DNA from: JBCCSZ01 sp039199225
Lineage (GTDB): Bacteria > Bacteroidota > Bacteroidia > Chitinophagales > Saprospiraceae
Assembly (NCBI GenBank): GCA_039199225.1
Contig: JBCCSZ010000005.1
Coordinates: 1-57,507 of the forward strand
DNA: 57,507 bases
Direction of reading: 5' to 3'
In this document: in pieces, positions 48,561 through 56,961 of the stretch
How positions within the stretch are numbered: position 1 is the stretch's first letter
Layout of the letters: every line of letters begins with the position of its first letter
The notes under the pieces: model-generated
What the model saw: the letters and a program-made list of their open reading frames with translations, nothing else
Told to the model about the DNA's origin: nothing
Database searches by the model: none
Translations under genes and position numbers: made by a program

Positions 48561-50348
48561 CTGTCGGACGATCTTGCCACTGAGGTTTTGGTCGTCGCTG
48601 AACAGCCTGTAAAAGTAAACGCCGATTGGTAAATGGCTGGCGTCAATGCGTTGCTGGTCATGGATTTGGTGCTGCCAATTTTTTGTAAGTACCAACTTTC
48701 CATCTGCGGTATACACCTCAAATTGAACAGGTCCATCTACTTTATTGGTTTCAATTTGGAATGTTCCCGTAGTTGGATTTGGAAAAACATAGAGGTAATC
48801 CTTTGCCAAAGGTTGGCTTGTATTGACCGTCTGGATGGCCATTTGTACCGCAGCTAGGGCGTCGATTCGACCAAAGCCGTAGGTGTTATTGGGAACCATT
48901 TGCCCATCCACACCACCACACATTTCGTCTGTCGTCTTGGGGACGGCAGTGCTTTCCAGAATATCTTCAATCATTTCCACTTCTCCGGCCAGCGCTGGAT
49001 TGGCGGAAATCATCAAGGCTACTGTTCCAGCTACCATCGGACCTGCTGCGCTCGTACCGCTTCCATTTTGATAGTTGCCACGGCGAACAGCGGAGCGCAC
49101 CCGGATGCCTGGCGCTACCACGTTGGGCTTTATCCGACCACTGCCATCCACCGTAACAGGACCTCTGCTACTCATGGCATGAATGGAATCATTGGAGGCC
49201 GTAACGCCGACCGTAAAGCTGTTTTCGAAGATAGCCGAAGGCGTACTGACTGAGCTACAACCACTCCGACCCGAGTTGCCGGCAGATACGACTACCACGA
49301 TTCCGGCAGCCTTCAGATTGTCGACGAGTGCTTCCATCATAGCCCAGTTGCTGGCATTACAGCCTTCCATTTCGGGGCAAGACCAAGAATTATTGACCAC
49401 ATGTGGCGCCAAGTCGGGTGCTGGGTTTTCGCCCTGCAAGTCGGTGGGCGCCAAAAAGAACTCGTAGCATTCCATGTAAGATGCAGGCGAACCATAGCCA
49501 CGCTCCATATTTCTACAAGCGATCCAGCTGGCCTCGGGGGCCACACCAATTTGCTCTTCACCGTCCTCTCCAACCATCAATCCGACGGTGAAGGTCCCGT
49601 GGTTGTTGTCGTCACAGGCATAGGCGACGTCCAGGCCACAATCATTCAAATCAGGTGTTTTGACGCTATCCTGGTGCAAATCGCTGATTTCCCGGATGGC
49701 ATCGTGCCAGTTGTAGTCGTGATTGGCTGTCGTGTCGGAAGTCGTTCCCCGATATTGTGAACGAATGGCCGGGTGAAACCACTCTACGCCCGTATCCTGC
49801 CCAGCGACAACGACCCCTTGCCCTCTGTAACCCATGTCCCACACAGCGTCTGCATTGATCATGGTGATCCCCCATTCGATCGTCGTTTTTCCCCGCAAAT
49901 CTGCAGTGGGGGCCTCCTCGATGATTTGTTCCATTTGTATTTGTGGATTGAAATCTACAGAGGCGACCTCCTCTCGCTTGGCCAAACGCTGGATCAAATC
50001 ATAATCACCTTTGGCATAGATGGCATTGACGATGAAGAAGGAGCGATAAGAAACATTTTCACTTTCCAGAATATCTTTCAGACCCTTTTGTGAGCGCTCT
50101 GCTGTTTGCTTCAGCTGTTGATAAACGTAATTCCCTTTGGCTTTCTTCCCCTTTAGTTGCTTAGCAGCAGAAACATCCGCCTGACTCTTGAGGCGTAGAA
50201 TGAATTCAACGGCCTGTCCGCTTTGAGCCTTTTGGAGGACAATAGGGCTGACTTTTTCTTTCCAATCTTCATGGGTTGGATTTTGCCAGGCGCTTACTAC
50301 CAATGCGGCCGTAAGAAGGCAGAATAGGACAGGGAGTAATTTATACAT
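48558..50348 (-). CDS. Secreted S8 (subtilisin-like) serine protease with T9SS sorting domain
   Basis: A 596-residue protein starting at 50348 with a signal peptide (MYKLLPVLFCLLTAALVVSA). Residues about 25-135 look like an inhibitor-type propeptide. The catalytic triad is D185 (VVAGQDTGVEWFHP), H250 (DDNNHGTFTVGLMVG) and S433 (NGSGTSAAGPMVAG), with the oxyanion Asn in NNSWS or SAGNSG. The end (LYVFPNPTTGTFQIE ... LPIGVYFYRLFSDDQNLSGKIVRQ) is a type A T9SS sorting domain. It is therefore a surface or released protease. A start at 50426 would place 26 residues before the signal peptide and is rejected. A TAAATTTG box (minus strand 50409-50416) lies 61 bases upstream. Confidence 0.93.
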   Translation of the reverse strand: MYKLLPVLFCLLTAALVVSAWQNPTHEDWKEKVSPIVLQKAQSGQAVEFILRLKSQADVSAAKQLKGKKAKGNYVYQQLKQTAERSQKGLKDILESENVSYRSFFIVNAIYAKGDYDLIQRLAKREEVASVDFNPQIQMEQIIEEAPTADLRGKTTIEWGITMINADAVWDMGYRGQGVVVAGQDTGVEWFHPAIRSQYRGTTSDTTANHDYNWHDAIREISDLHQDSVKTPDLNDCGLDVAYACDDNNHGTFTVGLMVGEDGEEQIGVAPEASWIACRNMERGYGSPASYMECYEFFLAPTDLQGENPAPDLAPHVVNNSWSCPEMEGCNASNWAMMEALVDNLKAAGIVVVVSAGNSGRSGCSSVSTPSAIFENSFTVGVTASNDSIHAMSSRGPVTVDGSGRIKPNVVAPGIRVRSAVRRGNYQNGSGTSAAGPMVAGTVALMISANPALAGEVEMIEDILESTAVPKTTDEMCGGVDGQMVPNNTYGFGRIDALAAVQMAIQTVNTSQPLAKDYLYVFPNPTTGTFQIETNKVDGPVQFEVYTADGKLVLTKNWQHQIHDQQRIDASHLPIGVYFYRLFSDDQNLSGKIVRQ

Positions 50349-50408
50349 ACTGGATCGGATTTTATTGGACAAATGGAAAATGTTACTTTTCGATTGAATA
50401 CTGCTACA

Positions 50409-50416
50409 CAAATTTA
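50409..50416 (-). promoter_or_regulatory. Candidate -7 box TAAATTTG for the S8 protease gene
   Basis: Minus-strand TAAATTTG lies 61 bases before the chosen start at 50348 and inside the frame that a start at 50426 would use. No TTG at good distance. Confidence 0.35.
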
Positions 50417-50489
50417 ATAGAGCCAAGCCTTAATTACAGCTCGATTAACAGAAAGCATGTGACAAACCTTTATTTTGTACCTTTATTCC

Positions 50490-51095
50490 ATGCAAAAAAT
50501 TCGCCGACATTTGTCCAAAGATCCTGTTTTCAAGAAACTGGTCGACAACATCCAATTGCCAACTCGAAAGCCTTCCGGCGATGTTTATTTCGACTTGGTG
50601 CGTTCAATCCTGGGTCAGCAGCTTTCGGTGAAGGCAGCCCAAACCATCTTTGATCGCTTCCTAGCGCTTTTTCCGGATGCCTACCCACAAGCTGATTTGC
50701 TACTGGAAAAAGATATAGAAACGTTGCGATCTGTCGGTTTGTCCCGTTCAAAAGCTGCATATGTCCAAAATGTAGCTGCTTTTTTCAAGGAGGAGCATGT
50801 TCAAAGGGCTGAGTTGGATCGCCTGTCAAACGAGGAGATCATTGATTATCTGACACAAATCAAAGGCGTAGGCCAATGGACGGTGGAGATGATGTTGATG
50901 TCGACCCTCGACCGCCCGGATGTATTGCCACTCAGTGACCTGGGAATTCGCAACGGAATGATCGAGTTATACGATGTCGAAGAAAGTGGCAAAGCTCTCT
51001 ATGCCCGCCTGGAAGCCATCGCCCAGCCCTGGCGTCCCTACCGCAGTACTGCTTGTAGATACATTTGGCTGTGGAAAGACGGAGGTGGCATCTAA
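50490..51095 (+). CDS. DNA-3-methyladenine glycosylase (AlkA-like)
   Basis: A 201-residue HhH-GPD glycosylase that removes alkylated bases in base-excision repair. The core reads DLVRSILGQQLSVKAAQTIFDRF, LSRSKAAYVQNVAAFF, LTQIKGVGQWTVEMMLM (helix-hairpin-helix) and DVLPLSDLGIRNG with the catalytic Asp. It lacks the Ada-type N-terminal domains and has no iron-sulfur Cys motif, which separates it from endonuclease III. The start at ATG 50490 removes five extra residues from the open frame. Its stop lies four bases from the stop of the convergent kmo gene. Confidence 0.92.
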   Translation: MQKIRRHLSKDPVFKKLVDNIQLPTRKPSGDVYFDLVRSILGQQLSVKAAQTIFDRFLALFPDAYPQADLLLEKDIETLRSVGLSRSKAAYVQNVAAFFKEEHVQRAELDRLSNEEIIDYLTQIKGVGQWTVEMMLMSTLDRPDVLPLSDLGIRNGMIELYDVEESGKALYARLEAIAQPWRPYRSTACRYIWLWKDGGGI

Positions 51096-51099
51096 AACC

Positions 51100-52461
51100 C
51101 TATTGTGCAACGAGGTTTTGCTGTTCTATCCAGTCCAAAAAGAGATGGTCTACAGCTGTGCTGTTCCACTTCTCCTCAATATCTTCGATGGCCAGGATTT
51201 TCTGAAATAATTTGTCCTGTGCACTGGTTTCTTCTAGTGCTTCATGGTATGGAATATGGCTGAAAGTGACCATGGAATAGACAGAAAGAAATTGATCTGG
51301 AAATTTCTGCTCAAGGTGCTTCTCGATTTTTTTGCGCAGCAAAAACTGTGGATCACTAACCAGGTCGCGCATTTCGATGAAATTGCGAAGTGCCAAGTCA
51401 GCAACAGCATTTGCATCAGTGATGCGGGTATTGTTGAAGGCCGGAATAATGGCATCCCAATTTTCCTCGTAGCGATCGCACAAATCATCGAGCAGGCTAC
51501 AATCTTCAAAGCCAGAATTCATCCCTTGTCCATAAAAAGGTACGATGGCATGAGAGGCATCTCCCATCAGCAACACCCGATTTTTGTATTGCCAGGGCGA
51601 GCACCGTATGGTTACCAGGGGGGAGGTTGGGTTGTTGTGAAAATCATGGAGCAGCTCTGGCATGACCGGAATGGCATCCGGGAAATACTCCTCGAAAAAA
51701 TTCATAATTTCTTCGTCGGTATTCAGGTTTTCGAAAGAGACAGCTCCTTCGAAGGGGAGAAAGAGGGTTCCGGTGAAGCTTTTATCCTGATTGGGTAGGC
51801 CAATGAGCATGAACCGACCCCTCGGCCAGATGTGCAACGCATTCTTATCCATGGCAAAATCACCCTCCGGGCTAGGCGGAATGCGCAGCTCCTTGTAGCC
51901 ATAATCGAGAAATTGTTGGGCGTAGTTGAAGCGAGGCGTTCGTTGCAAGCTGGACCGAATGGCAGAATAGGCTCCGTCGGTTCCAAAGATCAGCGGAGCG
52001 GAGACTTCCTTGACCTGGCCGTGTTCATCTTCAAAAGAAAGAGTAATCTGGCGAGTATCCAATCCATGGCATTTGTGGTGGAAAAAGAAGTGGACATTGT
52101 CGAATTGATCAGCAATATTCATCAGTTCCAGGTTCAAGCCTGCCCGCGAGACAGAGTAGATCGATTGACCGTCGGAACTGTAGGGTTGAAAAATGAGTTC
52201 ACCGCTGGTGCTGTGCATCTTTCGTCCAGGCATGGGAATAGCCACTTCGCGAATTTTATCCTTGATACCAGCTTTTTCCAATGCTTTCCAGCCCCTTGTG
52301 CTCATGGCTAGGTTGATGGACCGTCCGCCGACAATGTCTGCTTTTCGGATGTCTCCTCTTCTTTCATATACTTCGACGGTATATCCTCTTTTGGCCAAAA
52401 GGATGGCCCAAAGGGTGCCTACAAGTCCGGCACCTACGACGATCGCTTTCTTTTCGTTCAT
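51100..52461 (-). CDS. kmo: Kynurenine 3-monooxygenase
   Basis: A 453-residue FAD-dependent monooxygenase. The FAD motif is AIVVGAGLVGTLWAILLAKRG, followed by VGGRSINLAMSTRGWKALEKAG, FGTDGAYSAIRSSL, and the second FAD motif VLLMGDASHAIVPFYGQGMNSGFED. The combination GRSINLA plus PFYGQGMN is typical of KMO. It hydroxylates kynurenine to 3-hydroxykynurenine in tryptophan breakdown and in the eukaryote-like route to NAD that several Bacteroidota use. Other pathway genes (kynureninase, 3-hydroxyanthranilate dioxygenase) are not in the window. Confidence 0.92.
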   Translation of the reverse strand: MNEKKAIVVGAGLVGTLWAILLAKRGYTVEVYERRGDIRKADIVGGRSINLAMSTRGWKALEKAGIKDKIREVAIPMPGRKMHSTSGELIFQPYSSDGQSIYSVSRAGLNLELMNIADQFDNVHFFFHHKCHGLDTRQITLSFEDEHGQVKEVSAPLIFGTDGAYSAIRSSLQRTPRFNYAQQFLDYGYKELRIPPSPEGDFAMDKNALHIWPRGRFMLIGLPNQDKSFTGTLFLPFEGAVSFENLNTDEEIMNFFEEYFPDAIPVMPELLHDFHNNPTSPLVTIRCSPWQYKNRVLLMGDASHAIVPFYGQGMNSGFEDCSLLDDLCDRYEENWDAIIPAFNNTRITDANAVADLALRNFIEMRDLVSDPQFLLRKKIEKHLEQKFPDQFLSVYSMVTFSHIPYHEALEETSAQDKLFQKILAIEDIEEKWNSTAVDHLFLDWIEQQNLVAQ

Positions 52462-52530
52462 AATCTATTAGTTATTCTGTAACTGCAACAGATGCTCCTG
52501 TCGATCTGTTCAAGCACTTGCCAATAAGCA

Positions 52531-53211
52531 TTAGGTCAAAAATTGGAGGGCTAAAAACTGCGAGACCATCCCCACCAGGAAACCTCCATAAAGGTCTTGT
52601 AAATTGTGTACGTTTAGCACCAGCCGGGAAGTACAAACGATGCCTGTCAGCAGCAGCGCTACGATGAGCAGCAAGCTCATGCTGATTTGGAGGCTACCAC
52701 CGGGTAGTGGAAAAGAGCCATAGCTGAATAGGGCAGTCGTTATGACAATCATGCCAACCATACCTCCCATTCCAACGGCATGTGCGCTGATTTTGGAGAA
52801 CAGATTGATGAAAAACGCAATGAACAAGGCAATGGTAGCTCCGAAAATACAGTTCCGAAAGGCAATGGGAATATCCGGATTGTGATACAAATTCCAGAAC
52901 ATCCACAGATAAAATACACCGGTGGTGATATAGGGAATGATCCTTTCCTGGCGGTCTTCCAGTTGGATACTGGAAACAAGCCCAAGGAATTTCATCATCA
53001 CCACGGAAAAGGCTGGAATGAAAAAGGTCGAAAAGAAGACAATCATTATTAATAGGTGATTATCCCAGATGTTGTTGACCCCAAAAAGGTAGGGGTTTAC
53101 CAACAGCAGAATGATCAGCATATAGGTTGGAATGATCAGAGGGTGAAAAATCACCGAGAAAAAATGAGCTAATGGCCGCAAGGGTAAAGTGTTTTGTTTC
53201 CTTACACGCAA
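52531..53211 (-). CDS. PAP2-like membrane phosphatase family protein
   Basis: A 226-residue protein with about six transmembrane helices. Near its end it carries SRLVLNVHNLQD, an exact fit to the SRx5Hx3D motif of PAP2 phosphatases; the HAVGMGG stretch further upstream could supply the second motif. The usual first motif (KxxxxxxRP) is only hinted at by LEDRQERIIPY. It may remove phosphate from lipids such as undecaprenyl pyrophosphate at the outer face of the inner membrane. It is 69 bases upstream of kmo on the same strand, though a shared function is not obvious. Confidence 0.75.
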   Translation of the reverse strand: MRVRKQNTLPLRPLAHFFSVIFHPLIIPTYMLIILLLVNPYLFGVNNIWDNHLLIMIVFFSTFFIPAFSVVMMKFLGLVSSIQLEDRQERIIPYITTGVFYLWMFWNLYHNPDIPIAFRNCIFGATIALFIAFFINLFSKISAHAVGMGGMVGMIVITTALFSYGSFPLPGGSLQISMSLLLIVALLLTGIVCTSRLVLNVHNLQDLYGGFLVGMVSQFLALQFLT

Positions 53212-53299
53212 GTTAAGCAGTAAGGCGATAAAAATCGATACTTAAAGCTTCCTAAGTTTGTCAAAAAAGCCTCCTGGGTCCCCTATGGCCGGGTATTTC

Positions 53300-54979
53300 T
53301 CACTTTTTATCTTGCTGCAGCCCCAAAATCACAGGGTCGATATGGGTGACGCGCACCTCGACCCGGCGGTTTTTGGCCCGTAGGTCTTCCGTGCTGTTGT
53401 CGGTCAAGGGGTGCTCTGCACCTAGGCCAGCGGTCTCAATCCGGATGGGGTTGAGCTGTCTTTGATAGACTAGATATTCCTTGATGGCCTTTGCTCGGTC
53501 TTCAGACAGCTTTTGAAGAGCCCCTTGCTCGCCTTGGTTATCGGTATGTCCTTCGATGCGGATGTACAGGTGTGTGTTGGCTTTCAAGTAATCAGCCAGC
53601 TTATCCAAAGCCGGATAAGATTTCTTCAAGACGGTAGCCTTGGATTGTTCAAAGAAAATTGGATCGACTTCTATTTGCATGCCGGGTTCCATGGGGTCGA
53701 CATAGAGGTCGTGTTTATAGGTCTTATAAAAAATGTGGCTCTTTTTGTAGAAAAGCACTTGTCCCTTGCCGGCAGTGTAGCCAGGTGCTTCAGCCGTGAG
53801 TTGGTAATTGACACCTTTTGGGATGGTCATGTGGTAATGTCCATCATCAGAGACGTAGATGTTTCGGAATTTGGAGCCTACCTTTCCAGAAAGTACTTTC
53901 CCACTGACAACTTCTCCGGTCCTCGAATTGAGTATGCGGCCTTTGATCGATACGCCGATTGGAATGGGAGGACTGAGCTTCACCCGAAAAATATCACTGG
54001 TGCCATCTCTTTTGGAAGTGAAGTAAAGGTAGCCAGAAGACATGTCAAAGTAAGGCTGACTTTCATCGTGTTTGGAGTTGATCGGAGCGACGAAACGCCG
54101 GGGCTTTGTCCAACTTCCCCAATCTTCTCCTTTGCGTTTCATCAGGAAAATATCGTTGCCGCCCGATGTTCCATTGCGGTTGGAAGAAAAAAACAAGGTC
54201 GTGTTATCCGCCGAGAGAAAAGGCGTTGTTTCCCGATAGGAAGAATTGACACCGTAGCCCAAATTCTTGGGTTCACTCCATTGGTTATTTCCCAAATTGT
54301 GACTGATGTATAAATCTGAATTGCCATAGGAGTCGCCCCTTTGCATGGCCAAAATGATGACGCTACCATCTTGGCTCATCGTCATGCTGACATCCGGACC
54401 AGAATTGTGGTAGTTGTTTATCTTAAGCGGGCTGGGAAAAGTCCAATTGCCGTTGCTTTCCTGGCGGATCAATGAAAAGCCCTTCTTCATCCCCCCTTTT
54501 TGCATGAATTGGTTGATGACAATTACTTCATTGGGCGAGGGTGTTAAAGAGCAAACACTATTGGGCAGCGCATTATTAAGTGGGTAGTTGGGATGCACAA
54601 TTCGATCGTAATTGTCTTGTACTCCTTTCATAGCGACCCAAACATCTTGGTTGAAGCCCGATTTGTCTGGATTGGTGATGGCCCTGTTCGCAAGCGTAGA
54701 GAAAATCTTTCTCAAGTAGCCTTTAAAGTTGGATTGATCCATCGATTGAGACAAATCCTTTCCGTCTTCGATTAAGGTTTGACGATAGGTGTGATAGCCA
54801 ACACGAGTAAAATATATGCGATCACCATTTAAACTAACGACAGGGGAAATCTCATCATAGTCCGGCGTATTAATCAGGCCATTTAGTTTCTCTATCTTGT
54901 ACTTTGAACTTTGTGCTGAGGAGGTTGCTTGGCAACACAAAACTACAGCCACAAAAAGCGCGAACTTCTGTACGGTCAT
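53300..54979 (-). CDS. OmpA-family protein with beta-propeller (PorE-like layout)
   Basis: A 559-residue protein with signal peptide (MTVQKFALFVAVVLCCQATSSAQ). Residues about 40-345 are PD40/WD40-like propeller repeats (ISPVVSLNGDRIYFTRVG, PDVSMTMSQDGSVIILAMQ, TPFLSADNTTLFFSSNRNGTSGGNDIFLM). A carboxypeptidase regulatory-like domain covers about 345-430 (SIKGRILNSRTGEVVSGKVL), and an OmpA peptidoglycan-binding domain covers about 440-545 (YIRIEGHTDNQG, LSEDRAKAIKEYLV, NRRVEVRV). This domain order resembles PorE, which anchors T9SS parts to peptidoglycan, but many Bacteroidota carry several such proteins. A TATATTTG box on the minus strand (55096-55103) lies 117 bases upstream. Confidence 0.88.
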   Translation of the reverse strand: MTVQKFALFVAVVLCCQATSSAQSSKYKIEKLNGLINTPDYDEISPVVSLNGDRIYFTRVGYHTYRQTLIEDGKDLSQSMDQSNFKGYLRKIFSTLANRAITNPDKSGFNQDVWVAMKGVQDNYDRIVHPNYPLNNALPNSVCSLTPSPNEVIVINQFMQKGGMKKGFSLIRQESNGNWTFPSPLKINNYHNSGPDVSMTMSQDGSVIILAMQRGDSYGNSDLYISHNLGNNQWSEPKNLGYGVNSSYRETTPFLSADNTTLFFSSNRNGTSGGNDIFLMKRKGEDWGSWTKPRRFVAPINSKHDESQPYFDMSSGYLYFTSKRDGTSDIFRVKLSPPIPIGVSIKGRILNSRTGEVVSGKVLSGKVGSKFRNIYVSDDGHYHMTIPKGVNYQLTAEAPGYTAGKGQVLFYKKSHIFYKTYKHDLYVDPMEPGMQIEVDPIFFEQSKATVLKKSYPALDKLADYLKANTHLYIRIEGHTDNQGEQGALQKLSEDRAKAIKEYLVYQRQLNPIRIETAGLGAEHPLTDNSTEDLRAKNRRVEVRVTHIDPVILGLQQDKK

Positions 54980-55095
54980 TTGCTATGTTTGATTTTCAGA
55001 TTTAATACAAGAGGGCTGTAAGGGTGCGCCTGTCAGAAGAATCTAAAAAGACATACTTTGAAACGATGCACGAATGGGATTGTTGTTGTCCTACA

Positions 55096-55103
55096 CAAAT
55101 ATA
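55096..55103 (-). promoter_or_regulatory. Candidate -7 box TATATTTG for the OmpA/propeller gene
   Basis: Minus-strand TATATTTG lies 117 bases before the ATG at 54979. A TTG exists 27 bases further upstream (55131-55133), slightly too far. Confidence 0.35.
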
Positions 55104-55164
55104 GTCAAAGGAAGATTAAGTTGTGTAATTCAAGTGGTAAAAAATAATATATGATGATAATTTA

Positions 55165-56820
55165 TTATGTTCTTCCTTGCTTTGATGTTCCTTCAGCAAG
55201 GGTGCAAATCTGAAAAGTCTTGCAGTCGAATAAGCCAAGGTCGCTCAATTTCAATTCGGGGATAACCAGTAGAGCCATAAAAGAAAGGGTCATAAAGGGA
55301 GCCCCTAATGTAGAGCCCAAGACGTTTTTGGCAAAAGCATCGATGGCCGCATAATCGGCTGCTACCTGGAATCCATCGTTGTCAGACATGATGCCGGCGA
55401 TGGGTAAGGGCAAAACATGCGCTTCTGTGGGGCTGACAGCTGAGATTCCTCCTTTGTGCTCAATGATTGAATTAACAGCCTTGGCGATCAGTTCATCGTT
55501 TGTACCGACTGCGATGATGTTGTGGGAATCATGGCCGACACAAGAGGCCAATGCGCCATCCTGTATGCCAAAACCCTGAATGAAGGCCACCGCCGGAGGG
55601 GCTTCCCGGTAGCGATTGACGACGCTCAATTTGAGTATGTCCCGAGCTGGATCAATCTGTATGTATCCTTGGTCAACGGCTGGCTTGGCGAGAACTTTTT
55701 CCGTCACAATCTCTCCGTCCAATGCTTTAATGACTTGTATTCGTTGTTCTCCATTAAAAGCTACCTTGAAGTCTGCTGCTTTTTTGGAGGTGCAGTCAAA
55801 ATGATTCATCAAATCGATGGGAGAACGTTCGATGGTTGTACGGCCATTGGCTGCCAGTTTCTGACCATTTATGTAAGTGGCAACTACCTGAAATGCCTTG
55901 AGGTCATCGACTAAAATAAAATCTGCTGGATCACCGATCTGCAATATTCCAACGTCCAATTTGTAATGTTCCACAGGATTGATACAGGCTGCTTGCAGGA
56001 CATCAAATAAGTCATTCCCTTTCTTCAATGCCCGTACAACCAATTGATTGATGTGGCCTTTGATGAGGTCGTCCGGATGTTTGTCATCAGAACAAAACAT
56101 GATCTGTTTGGGGTATTGACTCAACAGTGGAATCAATGCTTCAAAGTTTTTGGCGGCACTGCCTTCCCGGATGAGGATTTTCATGCCGTACTGTATTTTT
56201 TCCAATGCCTCTTCATAAGTGAAGCACTCATGATCGGTACTGATGCCAGCGGCAGCATAAAACCGAGCGTCTTCGCCTCGTAGAGCAGGAGCATGGCCGT
56301 CGATGGGCTTGTTGTATTTTTTTGCCAGAACAATCTTAGCCATCACAGAAGGATCATTATTGAGAACTGCCGGATAATTCATCATCTCAGCTAAGTACAG
56401 CACCTCTGGCAGTTGAAGTAAGCGTTCGATGCCTTCGACCCCTATCTCGGCGCCGGCAGTTTCAAAGGGAGTGGCTGGTACGCAAGAGGGGGCGCCAAAA
56501 TAGAACTTAAACGGGACGAGCGCGCCATTTTGAATCATGTATTCTACTCCTGGAACACCCAAAACATTGGCGATTTCATGCGGATCGGAAACAGTGGCTA
56601 CCGTTCCGTGAACAACTGCCAGGCGAGCAAATTCGGAAGGAACCAACATCGAGCTTTCAATGTGTACATGGGCATCTACGAATCCCGGCAGGGCATACAG
56701 TTCGGGCGTTTCAGTGGCTGCTTCCAATCGGCTGATCTTACCATCTTGCATATGGATGTAGGCAGGATAAATTCGTTTTTGACGAATATCGACGATGTTT
56801 GCAAGGATGGGGGTATTCAT
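55165..56820 (-). CDS. ade: Adenine deaminase
   Basis: A 551-residue amidohydrolase that converts adenine to hypoxanthine in purine salvage. Motifs are LPGFVDAHVHIESSMLVPSEFARL (metal-binding HxH), SDPHEIANVLGVPG, IDGHAPALRG, TDHECFTYEEALEKI and MFCSDDKHPDDLI. Length is typical. I chose the start at 56820 (MNTPILANIVDI); an in-frame Met nine residues earlier (56847) cannot be excluded. The gene stands alone in a gap to the divergent MscS gene. Confidence 0.92.
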   Translation of the reverse strand: MNTPILANIVDIRQKRIYPAYIHMQDGKISRLEAATETPELYALPGFVDAHVHIESSMLVPSEFARLAVVHGTVATVSDPHEIANVLGVPGVEYMIQNGALVPFKFYFGAPSCVPATPFETAGAEIGVEGIERLLQLPEVLYLAEMMNYPAVLNNDPSVMAKIVLAKKYNKPIDGHAPALRGEDARFYAAAGISTDHECFTYEEALEKIQYGMKILIREGSAAKNFEALIPLLSQYPKQIMFCSDDKHPDDLIKGHINQLVVRALKKGNDLFDVLQAACINPVEHYKLDVGILQIGDPADFILVDDLKAFQVVATYINGQKLAANGRTTIERSPIDLMNHFDCTSKKAADFKVAFNGEQRIQVIKALDGEIVTEKVLAKPAVDQGYIQIDPARDILKLSVVNRYREAPPAVAFIQGFGIQDGALASCVGHDSHNIIAVGTNDELIAKAVNSIIEHKGGISAVSPTEAHVLPLPIAGIMSDNDGFQVAADYAAIDAFAKNVLGSTLGAPFMTLSFMALLVIPELKLSDLGLFDCKTFQICTLAEGTSKQGRT

Positions 56821-56961
56821 GTGGTGTGGTAGATTTTGTCCAGGCACTTACTTTTCGAAAGCTACAATTAGGAACCCAAGCAAGTTACGGACCCAATCAA
56901 AAAGTAAAATATTTCAATTTTATGGCCTTACTCCTTAAGTTTGTTAGATGAAGCCTAAAGT

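Noticed and set aside
53513..54313. Plus-strand frame of 266 codons
   Set aside because: Antisense to the OmpA/propeller gene, whose domains are clear; the frame has no family resemblance.
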